The notes: generated by a model from the sequence alone, not told the origin. DNA of 64,000 nt from Locusta migratoria (GCA_026315105.1 CM048745.1:784405390-784469389); one strand, 5' to 3'. Positions 24,016-36,184 are shown, counted from the first letter of the stretch. Program-made: numbers and translations.

Positions 24016-24019
24016 TGTT

Positions 24020-24300
24020 TCATGTTAGTAAGTCCTTTCTGAAAGCATTTGCCTGGAGTGTAGCATTGTATGAGAGTGAAACGCGGACGATAAGGAGTTC
24101 AGACTAAAACATAATAGGAGCGTTTGAAATTGGGAGGTACAGATGAATGATGAAGATTAGATGGATGTATCACGTAATTAATGAGGAGGTGCTCAACAGA
24201 ATTGAGGAGAAAAGTAATTTCCGTCATATCCTGACTAACAAGGAAAGTACATGGTCTCGGAAAAAGATATCTGTATGAACGTTTGGTTACAGGATCTCTA
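24020..24300 (+). pseudogene. LINE A fragment, RT C-terminal region (plus)
   Basis: Frames give SFLKAFAWSVALYESET, IGAFEI and INEEVLNRIEEKSNFRHILT. These match the segment of the complete LINE A that follows the RT catalytic core. It is truncated at both ends. Confidence 0.8.
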
Positions 24301-24514
24301 CGTACACCTCAATGAGCTGGTGGGTGTCGTTTTTCTGCAAAGCTCTGCAACCATGCTAGAGATAGTATTGTAGATGTAATTGTAGACGCCATACGTAATG
24401 CAGATATCTTAACTATAACTTATGTAATAATCATCGTACATGTTCTCTAGCGATGTGTCATCAAAAACCGTGATTATAGTTGCAACTTTAACCTTCTTCC
24501 CGAAAGACTAAAAA

Positions 24515-24710
24515 ACGTTCAAACGTTTGTAGAACTTATGGGACTTAACTACGGGATCATCAGTCCCTAAGCTTACAAACTACTTATGAACTAGCTAAGA
24601 CTAAGGACGGCACAAATATCCATGCCCGAGGGAGGATTCGAACCCCCGACCGTAGTGGCCGTGCAGACCGTGACTGGAGCGCCTCAGTCCCCTCGGCCAC
24701 CGTGGCCGTT
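24515..24710 (-). mobile_element. SINE S1 copy (minus)
   Basis: Box B (GGTTCGAATCC on the minus strand), the CTGATGATCCCGTAGTTAAG body and the AACGTTTGAACG-like tail are all present. The 5' tRNA-like head ends at GGCCACGGTGGCCGAG. No clear target duplication was found. Confidence 0.9.
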
Positions 24711-25254
24711 GTCACTGCTTCCATCGTCTCTTCCCGCACTTACCGTAGCACTACCGCTTGCAATAAGTTGTTCGTCATTATCATCCCTATTATCATTGTT
24801 ATGAGTTTAAACAGTATCTAACTTACGCTCATATTTCTGTACCATAACAGATACGAGAAAGCATGCAAATGATTCATCTTCTACACCAATACCATCTTCA
24901 CGAAGAAGGGTTCTTCGTAACTTCATCACAACTAATCGCAATACATTTGCAGGATTGATAAGCAATCGCCGCCCCATCTGACGCTTCACCACACAAATAA
25001 CATCACAAAACGCAACGTCGGAGACACACTGCACAGTCCCTATTGGCGAACCGACAGGTCAAAGTGCAATGCGGCAAGGCACCTGCAGAGGCCTCTAACA
25101 GACGACTGCAGAGTTTTGCAGATGCGGGAGTATCACTAGTGCAATAAGGGATTTTTACATTATCTCTCATACAATTTTGGTGTTTATGTGTTTGTTCGAG
25201 CCCAAGTACCTTCCTTGTAAGAGAAGAGATAGATTAGTGGGAAAATATTCTGAG
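24711..25254. other. Unassigned sequence
   Basis: No gene was recognised. The minus frame at 24807-25034 has no known motif. Confidence 0.4.
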
Positions 25255-25451
25255 ACTTCAAGCAATCGTCAACTTAGCATTACGTTTGTGAGGTAAAAAT
25301 CATAGAGGGAGGCTGAGGGACGAATACAGTAAGCAGATACAAATCGATGTAGGGTGCCGTTGGTATTCTCAGGTGAAGAGGCTTGCACAGGACAGGGTAG
25401 TATGAAGAGCTCCATCAAACCAGTCTGGGGACTGAAGACCGTAACAACAAC
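25255..25451 (+). pseudogene. LINE A 3' terminus, 5'-truncated (plus)
   Basis: The frame IVNLALRL shifts to GKNHRGRLRDEYSKQIQIDV, then GCRWYSQVKRLAQDRVV. It ends in AGACCGTAACAACAACAG, the CAA-type tail of LINE A. It is a typical dead-on-arrival 5'-truncated copy. Confidence 0.85.
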
Positions 25452-26179
25452 AGGGTATCGAAGCCAAATGAAAATTTTGTTTTGCATCATTACTATTTTC
25501 TTGAACTTATAATATGGGATACAACAGAGCCCATGATTCAAGACAAGTACTAGTATTTGGTGCATTACAAAGCAATTCATTTAGTCACGACCTCAAGCTG
25601 ATAGGAAGGTCCACTTAACGTGGGCAGGTATTTCATAAAACATTTAAGATTTCGAAATGCGTTTACTGGATTAATAATTTATCATCTATAAAGGAGTAAA
25701 AAGAAAAATACTAGCTAATCTCTAACTTGTAAACATTAAGTAAGATCAGTTTAACTGTGAATACTGATAGAACTGAATGTTTATGAAAGGTGTATCTATA
25801 CTTATTTTTCCTATTACGAAATAAGATAATTACGAGTAAAAAGAAATAACAACCGTACCATGTACCATACTAATATTCTCGCAAACCGCGCGTGAGAAAT
25901 AGTGATTCTTCAGAGGCATATATATAAGTAGTAGATATCCCAAACTACAATGTTGAAATATAAATACAATCCCTGATAATAAAGATCGGTGAACAGTCCT
26001 ATAACGTTAACGTAAATGCACTACCACCGCTGAGCTCTAGGTTACATATCCTGTAAACCTGACAAGAAGCCTTCATTTGGGATGGTGTTCAAAATCCTCG
26101 TCACATTTATTGACTGACAGGAATATCGTCAAATCTCTTTTTTGTCAAAGAGAGTTTCAATCGAAGGAACAGGAGGAAG
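25452..26179. other. AT-rich sequence, no gene recognised
   Basis: No coding region or repeat family was recognised. Confidence 0.4.
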
Positions 26180-26380
26180 TCTGGAGGACTGAGTTCCGGC
26201 GAGTATAGTGGATGTTGAAGTTGCACGACAACGCTCGCCAGTACACAGGCAATATGGTCAAACAGCTGCTGGCAAAAAAAGGGGATTGCGCAACTTGAAC
26301 ATTTATCATACGAGCCGGTTCAGAATCCTCCACATTTCGTCCTATTCCGTCGACACAAACCATCTTTGGGAAAAAAATAA
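26180..26380 (+). pseudogene. Mariner transposase remnant
   Basis: Around 26212-26275 the plus strand reads LHDNARQYTGNMVKQLLAKK, the box with the second catalytic Asp of mariner transposases. After a one-base shift comes GIAQLEHLSYEPVQNPPHF, matching the SPDLxPxDFF box with the catalytic Asp lost. It continues to about 26370. The N-terminal DNA-binding part and both inverted ends are absent. Confidence 0.75.
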
Positions 26381-26399
26381 AAAATAAAAATTTGAAGTA

Positions 26400-27054
26400 A
26401 ATATAAGACGTCTTACCGCTAGACCACCGCATCACTAGCAACTAAGGCGCCTCAGAATAATCTAAGCACGATTTCCTTCACGTCACAAACTTTAATTCAG
26501 CTTCTGTGCTCCATAGAATGTTGCCACTACTGCCAAGGCTCTCCATGCGGCGGAATAGCACCTCGGCAATGGACATATTGGAACATTCCTCTTTAAGGTG
26601 ATATAAATATCAATGTAAACATAAATAAACAATTCCTGAGACGGATTTTCGTCTTCAAAGACATTAATGATAAATATGAAGCATTGAATTAAAATTTCTG
26701 ATGCGACCGGAAATCGAACCCGGACCTCCATGCTTACTAGGCAGATGTCTTACCGCTTTTTTAAAAATTTGTTTTCCGCTCGCCATTGATAGCCTTCTCC
26801 GGCTAGCTTCTTAGCTATATCATTGTTTTCATTGACAAAGAAAAAGAAATATCCTCTTGTTCAAATGTTTGTTAAGCTTATGGGACTTAACTACGGAGTC
26901 ATCATTCCCTAAACTTACAAACTACTTATCACCTAGCTTATCCTAAGGACGGCACAAATATCCATGCCCGAGGGGGGATTCGAACCCCCGACCGTAGTAT
27001 TTCCTCTTGATTACGGAATGAAACATTTTTAATTCAATGCTTCATATTTATCAC
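26400..27054 (-). repeat. tRNA-like fold-back repeat T1, interrupted copy
   Basis: Minus-strand tRNA-like pieces (box A near 26405-26425; box B GGGTTCGATTTCCGG near 26705-26720) flank a body (26440-26630) that also occurs twice at 59500-59960. The short tail GAGACGGATTTTCGTCT is at 26638. A stretch at 26670-26693 (TGATAAATATGAAGC) recurs inverted at 27032-27052. A SINE S1 sits between the arms. Confidence 0.7.
26860..26998 (-). mobile_element. 5'-truncated SINE S1 (minus)
   Basis: Tail, body and box B are present, but the element stops at CGACCGTAGT, before box A. An imperfect duplication, ATCCTCTTG against TTTCCTCTTG, flanks it. The truncation shows LINE-type target-primed insertion. Confidence 0.85.
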
Positions 27055-29132
27055 TAAAAATTGAGGTGTCGGCTGTTAGAAAGTAGGGGAAGACGGGACA
27101 AGTTGGGGAAGCTAAATGTAACCCCAGACTGCTCCTTGATGTTACGTACAGAACATGTAACGATTAGTACTGACCAACTTGTAACTAATGTGTACTGGTG
27201 ACTTTTAACCACAGCATTCTGATTGTGGCCCAAGCCGAAACGAGTCAAATAAAGTCATACTGTAACCACTTCATGAGTTTTATCAATACAGCGACCTATG
27301 CAGCTCATTGAAGACTTCATTTATTAATCCAAGATTGTTGCATTTCGTCTCCCAAGACGGCATTGTTAATGAGAGGTAAATTATACTCTCCCTTCCTTCC
27401 CTCCATTCTTCACAAATCTGTGGAATCTGTCTCTTACAACAGCACATCCTGCTGTAGCATAGAAAAGAAGCAAACCAGCTAAAAATGTTCCTCTTTAATA
27501 AACCTCCGACATAAAAGTGGCACACTATCTACCTCAGGCCTCGCTCGACCTGCCTCGCAATTTTTTGTGTTGAACAAGAAAAGTAGAAACTGTGAAAGAG
27601 CGGAAAAGGGAGTACAGGCGTGGCGGTGAAAAAGATAAATGCATGTAGATAGTAGCGGTGGAAGAGAGGATTCAACGCATTGAGAAAGAGATATCAATCG
27701 AGACCATAGATTAGCTTAGATTGGATACTACAGTCCGCTGAACTTCAACAAGAAAAATTCTGACCATTTTCCCCCATTCCCCTTACCCATAAGTTAGTGC
27801 CTCGTTTTAACGTTTACAGGCCCCAGCAATCCATCCGCAAAGACATGTGTTGAGTGGAAAAAATTACTGAATAGACAGCAGACTATGAGAAAGGTAGAGA
27901 TAGCGGCAATTTAATATAAAAAGAATGAGATACTTAAAATGGCTATGAGCTGTCACAAATTTACATATTCGATTTTAATGTAATTTTTTATTTATGTGTG
28001 TTGTTAGATATACTGACGATGAGAGATACTCGTAAGTTACTCTTTGAAGTTATATTATTCCTTGAAAATAATGTATTATGAATGGTTGGAATTGTCATGT
28101 ATCGTTAGCAAAATTGTAAATAGTAAGAGGTAATACGTCTTTTCAAAAATGTTCAAATGTTTGTGAATCTGTCGGACCAAACTGCAATCCGTCTTTTCTT
28201 AAAAGTTATTTATTCAATTTCATCATATTTATGAACATTTTGCGAATGCGTAAGCTTCGTACATCGGACTGTGCTTTTTTCTTGTGTGTTAGTGCGACGA
28301 GCCTCCAGCTATTAATAATTTATTCAAAGATAAACAGTAATGGATCCTTTCGCCGAAGCACAAGAATTACGCAAATGCAGACTTTGCACACTCAGTCAAC
28401 CGAGGGACTAAGTTTTCGAGCTTTTTGAAACAGATAATGTTTCAGGAAACCTGTACGTCGTGGTGGAGTCTTCATTCCTCAACGAGATGACGCTGAGCTG
28501 CATGATTGTTAAAGAATTTCTACTTTTGAGGTCGTCATTATTTTTCCACATTGACATTTTTCTTTGCTGAAAGACATTGACTAACTGGAGACGATTTTCT
28601 TTACCAGGTACATCACGAACAGTTTCAAGTGTAAAGTGTGACCAGCATTCGGCTGAACACAAACATGAGAAACTGATTTTAAAACAGTAATTTAGGCGAC
28701 ACGGTCAGAATACTATAAAAGACTTTGAATAATTTTCGCCCAACTAATAACAAAATACACATCAGTTTTAATTTATCTTCACCCTGGTCAGACGTTATAT
28801 TATAGCAGAGAGACGGTAAAGTGACTAAAACAGTAACGAAGATCGAGGAAAAGGGATGAAGAGACAGAAAAAAGTGCCAATGGGAGGAATAGGAGACAAT
28901 GGGAGAGACGCATATGTATAGTCAGTGGCAGGGAATGGTGGGAGGGGCCTGTGTATGTGTATGTAAACTACATTACAGTGAGAGACCAGATTCAGCCTCT
29001 TTTGTGTTAAAAGAATGCGAACATGTTTCCATGCGAAACGTTGTGCCGCGGAAGACGGGATGGGGACAGAAGCAGATGGTTCCCTACTTTTTCTATTAGA
29101 ATCTTTTACAAATGAATATATTTCTCATCCTT
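27055..29132. other. About 2 kb with no gene recognised
   Basis: Only short frames without motifs occur. AAATGTTCAAATGTTTGTG near 28145 resembles a SINE S1 tail fragment. Confidence 0.4.
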
Positions 29133-30469
29133 ATCCTCGAGCACGAGCGCGCACACACAGAAAAACTTTTTCATGGGGTTGTAGTTTAAAAGACAGGTTT
29201 ATCAGTACGGAAGAGAGACTAACGATATGTAAGAGTACACCTGTCGCTGTATCTTACAGTTTGATTTAACGTAATGTATATATGATCTTAAATTTGTTTA
29301 TTTCATGTATTTTTCATTTCTTGTATGCTAGATATATTTCTTATGTAACGTCATTTTCTATATTGGATCATTTAGTGTAAACATGTACTATATGTGTAAA
29401 CCCGCATGAATGCACGGACATTCTTATGTTGTAAGTTAGCAATACGCCAGAGAAAATGTTGAAGCTGTTGTAAAGACTGTCTTTGGTACAGAAGTAGTAG
29501 CTGTGAGTGTCGCGCTGCTGAAGCAGTCGCGGAGCGGACTCGCTATAGTAAACACATAAATGTTTTGTTGATGGTGCAGAGGCACGGTAGACGCAGTGTG
29601 GCGCGAGGTTAATGCAATTGCAATAAGCTTGAGAGGCGTACTGTTTAATGTATTGAAGGAAGAGTGAAATAAGTTTATTTATACTGGAAAGTGATCAGAG
29701 TAATGTTTTTTCATGTGTGCAAGAAAAGTAATTGTATGGTTATCAAGTCTATTGTCACCGAGAGTGATCGTTGCTATAATTAATGAGATTTGAAGGTGTA
29801 TCGAGGTAATATCAATGCATGGAGATTTCAGCCAGATGAGCTGAACAAAGACTTGTTGATAAAAAATATTTTTGACCCAGCAGTAAGAGTACCTATTGTA
29901 ATCATATCTGTCTTGTATGGACTTCACGACGAAGACGACGAAAGCAGACGAGTACTTTTGTAACATTTTATTTTGTATGCATGTAAATGTAGTGTCAACC
30001 CAATCTGAATTTTGGTTCAATTATACATGACTTATTTTGAAACCAGTCTTAATTTTGTAAGTAGTTGTAGTCACCCAATTATCACCATTATTAGATTATG
30101 TTGATTATGGAAGCCTGTACATTGACCAACGAGTTCAATCATTTTTCAAAGTAATTACGATCAGTTTTAAAGAAATAGCTAGACGAGTTAAAGAATTGCT
30201 AAACGTGTTACAACCACAGAGACTAGTAATTAAAGTGCAAGAGAGTTTGCAAGTAAAGTAAAGTTGGTTTCATTTATGTAGAAAGTAACCAGGCTAACAG
30301 TAGTCAAAGTATTATAGTTGATTAACCAGACTTGATTGAAGTAATTTTTTATGAAATACGTTAAATGCCAAACTCTTTATCCTCTAGCACGAGCGCGCAC
30401 ACACAGAAAAAACTTTTTCATGGGGTGTAGTTTAAAAGACAGGTTTCTCAGTACGGAAGAGAGACTAAA
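29133..30469. repeat. 1.15-kb block between two about 95-bp direct repeats
   Basis: Positions 29133-29226 and 30380-30469 are near-identical (both contain GCACGAGCGCGCACACACAG and GACAGGTTTNTCAGTACGG). Between them lies a unique block (29227-30379) with a G+C-rich patch at 29480-29620. The repeats do not start TG and end CA, so they are not ordinary LTRs. A local duplication or an unclassified element is possible. Confidence 0.75.
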
Positions 30470-30890
30470 AGTGAACGATAAACTTCGACACTTGTTGCAG
30501 TAATGTGAAAATATCCTTCGTACCGGTAGAGGAAGCGACGAGCATTAATGCGCAAGACTGCAGTGCATGTGGAATTGCCCGATCCTTATAAATGCCTCCG
30601 AGCACGGTACATAACATTAAACGATGTAGGCATTCTTAATTGCTATCGGTATGAAATTTCGCATCTGAAGGAGTTGCTTCCTGCTGAACTGCCAGCGAGA
30701 CACACATTCGCACTACAATTTTTAGCCCGTATGGAAGTGGATAAGGATTGGTCATGGAACATTTTCTGGACAGATGAAACCCTTTCCAATTTAAAGACCA
30801 TGTCAATACCCAAAATAGCACGATATGGGCAACACATAATCCAGTCGCATATGAAGCAGTGCCGCTTCATCTTGCAAAGGTAAATGTCTG
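30470..30890 (+). pseudogene. Mariner-superfamily transposase fragment
   Basis: The plus frame at 30548-30883 contains FLARMEVDKDWSWNIFWTDE, the box carrying the first catalytic Asp. It is followed by degenerate sequence corresponding to the NTQNCRIW...NP segment of related transposases. The rest of the DDE domain is missing. A poly(T) run follows at 30923-30941. Confidence 0.75.
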
Positions 30891-31139
30891 ATGCGGACTC
30901 ACAGCATCCTTATCATAGGGCATTTTTTTTTTTTTTTTTTTCGATGAGATGACTCCTGCAGGTCCACTTTCCTGTACAGTCCCTGGTAACCGGTATAAAA
31001 ATCATTTTTTCAAATCATAGAATTACCCGACGTCACTTTTTATAGCTTGGCTGTCAAGGTAACCAGCCATAAATCCACGTGAATTTTAGCTGTGAAGTCA
31101 TTTGAAAAATGTTTTGTTCAGTAACCACATAGCGAATTT

Positions 31140-33570
31140 CGCAAAATTAAACTACGGACATTGCCGATGTGACGTGGCTAGCCTGCCTCATCGATACAAA
31201 CAGCCATACCGTAGGTGCAACCAATGCTGAGGGGTATCTGCGGAGTAGTCAGACAAACGTGTGGTTCCCGAAGAGGGGCAGCAGTCTGAGATGGCCTTGT
31301 AACATCAAATAATATGGTTTTGCCACACAGTTACCGTGAATGGCTGAAAGCGATTGGACACTAAAGCCGTTACTTTTTACGACATGTAGCTCTACTGTAT
31401 GAATATATGATGATGGCATCTTTTCAGGTAAAATATTCCGGAGGTAAAATAGCCCCCCATTCGGATCTCCGAGCGGGGAATACTAGGGAGGATGCGATCA
31501 CCAGGAAAGACAGTACTGGCATTCTACGGATCGGAGCGTGGAATGTTAGATAACTTAATCGGCTGGGGAGGTTAGAAAATTTAAAAAGAGACATTGATAG
31601 GTTGTGGTTAGATATAGTGGGGATTAATGAAGTTCAGTGGAAAGATAATTTCAGGTCAGGCTAGTACATGGTCAGTTGGAGTTATTACTGGAGTAGATCT
31701 GATAATAAAATAGGAACGAGGATAAACTAATATGAGCAGCGCAGTGATCCCATTATCGTAGTCAAGATAGATACAAAGCCCACACCAACTACAATCGTAC
31801 AGGTTTATATGCCAACTAGTAATGCCGACGATGAGGAGATCGAAGAAATGTATGAGGAGGTAAGGTAATTATTCAGACAATTAGGGGAGAGGAAAACTTA
31901 ATTGTGATGGGAGACTGGAATTCGGTAGTAGGACAAGGAAGGGAAGAAAAGTAGTAGGCGAACACGCTCGGCAAAAGGAATTTTGCACGGAAGATACATT
32001 AATCATAACAAATACCTGATTTACGAAACACGAAAGACGTATACGTGGAAGAGACCAGGAGACACCGCAATGTGCCAGATATCTTTTATAATGTTAAGAT
32101 ATAGACTTCGGAACCAGGTTTTAAAGTGAAAGACATACCCAGGGGCAGATATAAACTCTCACCATACCTTATTGGCCATGGACTGTAGGCTGAAACTCAA
32201 AAAAGAAGACAGGAGATGGAACCTGGATAAACTGAAGGAACCTGAAGTTCTTGAGAACTTCAGAGCAAGCTTTAGGCAACAATTGACAGAAATGAAAGGA
32301 AATAAAACAGTATAAGATGAATGAGTAACATTGAGAGATGAAACAGTGAAGGCAGCAGAGGAAAAAATTGGTAGAAAGACAAGACCCACAAAAAATCCTT
32401 GACATCGCAGGAAATTCTAAATTTAATAGATGAAAGGAGAAAATATAAAAATGTAGTAAACGAACTGGAGTACAGACGACTAAGAAATGAGATTGTCAGG
32501 AAGTGCAAAACAGCTAAGCAGGAATGGCTTGAATGAAAATTCAAGTCTGTAGAAGAATGTATAGAGAGGGAAAAATTGATACCGCCTTCAAGAAAATAAG
32601 AATCATTTGGAGACAAGAAAAGCATCTGTATGAATATAAAGATCTCAGCTGGAAAACCTGTTCTCAGCAAAGAAGGGAAAGCTGAAAGATGTAAAGAGTA
32701 TTTACAGGGGCTCTACAAAGGAAATGAAGTTGAGACAATTTTGTAGGAAATAAAGAGGAAGTAGATAAAGATGAATTATGAGACCTATACTGAGAGAAGC
32801 AACTGACAGATCACTAGAAGACCTAAGTCGAACTAAGGCCCCTAGAGTGGACGACATTCCCTCAGCACTAAGGAAGTCTGTGGGAGAGCCAACCATTACA
32901 AAACTATTTCACCTGGTGCGTAAGATGTATTAGACAGGCGAAATACTCTCAGATTTTAACAAAAATGTAATAATTCCCATTACAGAGAAATCAGACGCGA
33001 ACAGTTGTGAAAATTACAGAAGCATCAGGTTAATAAGTCATTTTTGCAAAATACATCATCATCATCATCATCATTAAAGACTGATTATGCCTTTCAGCGT
33101 TCAGTCTGGAGCATAGTATCTCTAATAAAATTCCTCCATGATCCCCTATTCAATGCTAACATTGATGCCTCGTCTGATGTTATGCCTTTTACTTCAAAAT
33201 CATTATGCACCGAATCTAAGTACTTTCTTCTTGGTCTACCTCGACTCCTCTTACCCTCCGCTGCCGAGCTCATGCAAGGTACAAACACGAATAATTAATA
33301 GAAGAATGAAAATCTTATAGAAGCCGACCTCGGGGAAGAAATATAGGAACAAGTGAGGCAATACTCAAATGACGGCTTATCGTACAAGATAGATTAAGGA
33401 AAGGTAAACGAATATTTCTAGATTTGTAGATTTGGAAAGAGCATTTGACTAGATTGAAATAGACTCTTTCAAATTCTAAAATCAGCAGGAATAAAATACA
33501 GGTAACTGACGGTTGTTTACAAGTTGTTCAAAAACCAGACAGCATTTATCAGAGTTGAAGGGCAGGAAAT
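31140..33570 (+). pseudogene. Decayed LINE A copy (5'UTR, EN, part of RT)
   Basis: It is collinear with the complete LINE A. The 5'UTR starts at about 31150 (CTACGGACATTGCCGATG). EN pieces include GVWNVR (near 31537), INEVQWKD, VYMPTSNADDEE (31805) and VMGDWNS (31905). The linker is near 32400-32480, and RT pieces include FVDLERAF (33425). Stops and frameshifts are frequent. A different LINE 3' end is nested at 33053-33283. The copy ends before the RT catalytic box, where LINE D begins. Confidence 0.9.
33053..33283 (-). mobile_element. Short LINE 3' end nested in LINE A (minus)
   Basis: The minus frame reads GKRSRGRPRRKYLDSVHNDF and then WRNFIRDT, the typical extreme C-terminus of LINE RT proteins. 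The 3' tail is (ATG)n on the minus strand (33055-33075). TGCAAAATAC and TGCAAGGTAC flank it as an imperfect target duplication, and LINE A resumes directly after it. Confidence 0.8.
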
Positions 33571-33712
33571 GGAAAATTTTAGAGTTCCGGAAGTATATCA
33601 GTTACATTTTCACGTTAATCAGGGTTGTGTTGAGAAACTTTGCAATTTACGTCATGCGTATAGCCATGACAATCACTGACAGACAGTTCACTCTTACAAA
33701 AGCAAAGAAAAA

Positions 33713-35265
33713 TCATGCCAAATTTAAACGAACACAAAATCCTCACGAACCGGTTATCTTTTACAAAGTTTAGCTGGAACTTCAATGCGAGAAGCTCACA
33801 CTAGTTACCGCAACAAAACTCTGTTAAGTAATTAGGTAGATAATCCTAAGAAATTCTGGTAGGATGTAAAGTATAGCAATTAGCGGCAAAATCAATACCT
33901 TCCTACACGATAGTAATTCTGATGCTACTGATGACATTTCTGCTAAAATAGATTTTCTTAACACGGCTTTCGTAAATTACTTCACCAAAGAAGACGGGGC
34001 AGAATTCGTATCAAGAACATCTGACAGTATGCGTAATTTAGAAGTAGAGTATTAAAGCAACTTAAATCACAAAAAGTAACTCTCCCAGTCCAGATTTTAT
34101 CCTAGTTAGGTTCGTTTCAGAGTATGCTGATGTAATAGTCCCATACCTAGCTAAAGAACCGTACACCAAGATTCGAAAGTTGCACAGGTCAATCCAGTGT
34201 TCAAGAAAGGCAATAGGAGTGATCCGCAAAATAATAGTTTTTTACCAGTGACGTCGGTTTGCTTCAGGATATCAGAACAAATACTTTCCTTAAATATTAT
34301 GAACTACCACGAAGAGAACGATCTATTGACTCTTAGTTAACACGGATTCAGAAAGTATCGTTCTTGTGAAACACAGCTGACTCTTTACTCACATGATGTA
34401 ATGGGGGATATCGAAAAGGGATGCCTAATAGATCCGTATTTCTAAATGTACCCCACAAGCGTCTTCAAAGCGTGTTTATTGAAAATCGCCACGATTGTAC
34501 GATTGGATAGGTGATTTCCTGTCAGAAAGGACACGATTGTACGATTGGATTCGTCATTTCCTGTTAGAAAGGACACGGTACGTTGTAACTAACGGTACGC
34601 CATATAGTAGAACAGAAGTGATATATGGCGTACCGCAGGAAAGTGTTATGGAGTCCCTACTGTTCTTTATTTTTATAAACGATGACAATCTGAGTAGCTC
34701 TCTTAATGAAAAGTGTGAATTCATCCGTATGACCACTAAATAAAGTCAATTAAACTTCCGCTACACGACAAATAAGTCAAATCTACAGTCCGTCAATTCA
34801 AAAAAATCCCGGGAATAACGATTACGAACAACTTAAGTTGAAAAAAAAAAAAAAACGTGTAGAAAGTATTGTAGGGAAGGCGAACCAAAGACTATGTTAC
34901 ATTGTCAAAACACTTAGAAGATGCAACAGTTCTACCAAAGACACTGCCTACACTACACTTGTGGGTCGTATTTTGGAGTACTACGGCGCAATGTGGAATC
35001 CCCACCAGGTGCGACAGATAGAAAATTTAGAGAAAGTTCAGAGAAGGGCAGCTCATTTTGTATAATCATGATATAGGTGAGAGATTTCTTTCACCACCTT
35101 TCTCTAACGAATGCGAAAATATATTGTTGGCACTTACATGGGAGTCATGATCATCATCATAATAAAATAAGAGAAATGTGATCGAAATCAGAAATATTGA
35201 GGAGTTCACGCGGGTTATGAGAGAATGGAACCGTAGAGAAAGCTATGATTTTTGTCAGCAGTAAA
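33713..35265 (+). pseudogene. Decayed jockey/CR1-like LINE D
   Basis: Readable pieces in order are: DNPKKFW (33840), HGFRKYRSCETQLTLYSHDV (34345), VPHKRLQ (34450), DFLSERTR (duplicated, 34495-34578), TRYVVTNGTPYSRTEVIYGV then PQES (34570-34650), FFIFINDDNLSSSLNEKCEF (34665-34725), and VGKANQRLCYIVKTLRRC then ILEYYGAMWNPHQ (34870-35010). The C-terminal portion runs to about 35265. The segment between SSSL and NEKCE, which should hold the FADD catalytic box, is deleted. It is non-functional. Confidence 0.9.
34495..34578 (+). repeat. 42-bp tandem duplication within LINE D
   Basis: Two adjacent 42-bp units encode YDWIGDFLSERTRL and YDWIRHFLLERTRY, so the duplication kept the frame (14 codons). 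The units have since diverged by several changes. Confidence 0.85.
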
Positions 35266-35579
35266 AAAGAAAACATCAGAGTAGAAGAAACGTGGAACAA
35301 CGTTTTTGTTAGCTTTGTTAATTCGCTTTCTTTACTGTATAAGTAACGTTTTTGTCATATGCCATCGTTATAACAAAATTTTTAATGTAAGCTTCTAATT
35401 TTAAATTGTTTCATTCTGAATAGACACAAAGAGTGGAAGAGAAAATGTTAAGGGAGAGGAATATCAATAGATGATTAAGGAGAGAAAGGAGTAGGAGATG
35501 GTCAGAGACGAAGGCTGGATGAAGAGAAGAGAGATATGAAATGAGGAGTGGATGTGGTTAGTAGAGATCATGAAGAAGG

Positions 35580-35745
35580 AAGGAAAGTTGAGGTTTAACG
35601 ATCGGTCGACAGCGTGATCATTAGAGGCGGAGCTCACGCTCAGATTGTTTGGTTAGGGATGGTAAAGACATCGGCTGTTACCTTTCAAAGGATCCATCAA
35701 GGCATTGGCCTGAGGAGATATCGAGAAATCACGGAGGTTAGTTTT
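35580..35745 (+). repeat. Fragment of a second tRNA-related SINE (S2)
   Basis: The segment contains GAGGTTTAACGATCGGTCGA, ATTAGAGGCGGAGCTCACGC and CTTTCAAAGGATCCATCAAG, familiar from a widespread orthopteran SINE whose tRNA-like head lies further downstream. Here it stops before that head. A short piece of the same repeat lies at about 50075-50145. Confidence 0.6.
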
Positions 35746-36184
35746 ATCCGCGCTGCTGGTTTTTATGACCCTATCTAGTGGTGGGTGCTGTAGCCTGATA
35801 TCTTAGGCCACCACCAATCCAGTACTTTTAAAGCCTTTTTCAGACCCTTATGTGCTATACCTAGGGGTTCTTAGTGTGTGCAGTATGGCTGGCGCATCCT
35901 GTTTTATCTTTGTGATCAGCCAGCCATGGTACTCTGCTATCCAGATTTAGTTGAGTTCCTGACTTTGTTTTACCAATTGTGTGTGTCTTCGTTTTGTATT
36001 GGCAGAGACTTGTCCATTGTCAGCCTGTCCCTTTTGGCGTGCGCATTTTCAGAGCTTTGTTTTACTTTTTACGTTCTTGACAGTGGATTCTCAGTTTGGA
36101 ACAGGGGACTAATAACCTAGCTGTTTATTCCTCTAAAAACCAACAACAACAACAATAATAATAATTACGGGGGTTGGAGGAGAT
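35746..36184 (+). other. Unassigned block ending in (CAA)n(TAA)n
   Basis: No domain was recognised. The end at 36100-36170 (GGGGACTAATAACCTAGC, then CAACAACAAC and AATAATAATAA) looks like the 3' terminus of a LINE or SINE. The plus frame at 35878-36120 has no known motif. Confidence 0.4.

Noticed and set aside
29133..30469. Small LTR retrotransposon with 95-bp LTRs
   Set aside because: The repeats lack TG...CA ends, there is no primer-binding site or polypurine tract that I can see, and no target duplication.
33044..33298. Plus-strand coding region
   Set aside because: It is the shadow of the minus-strand LINE 3' end, which carries the recognisable GRPRRKYLDSV motif.
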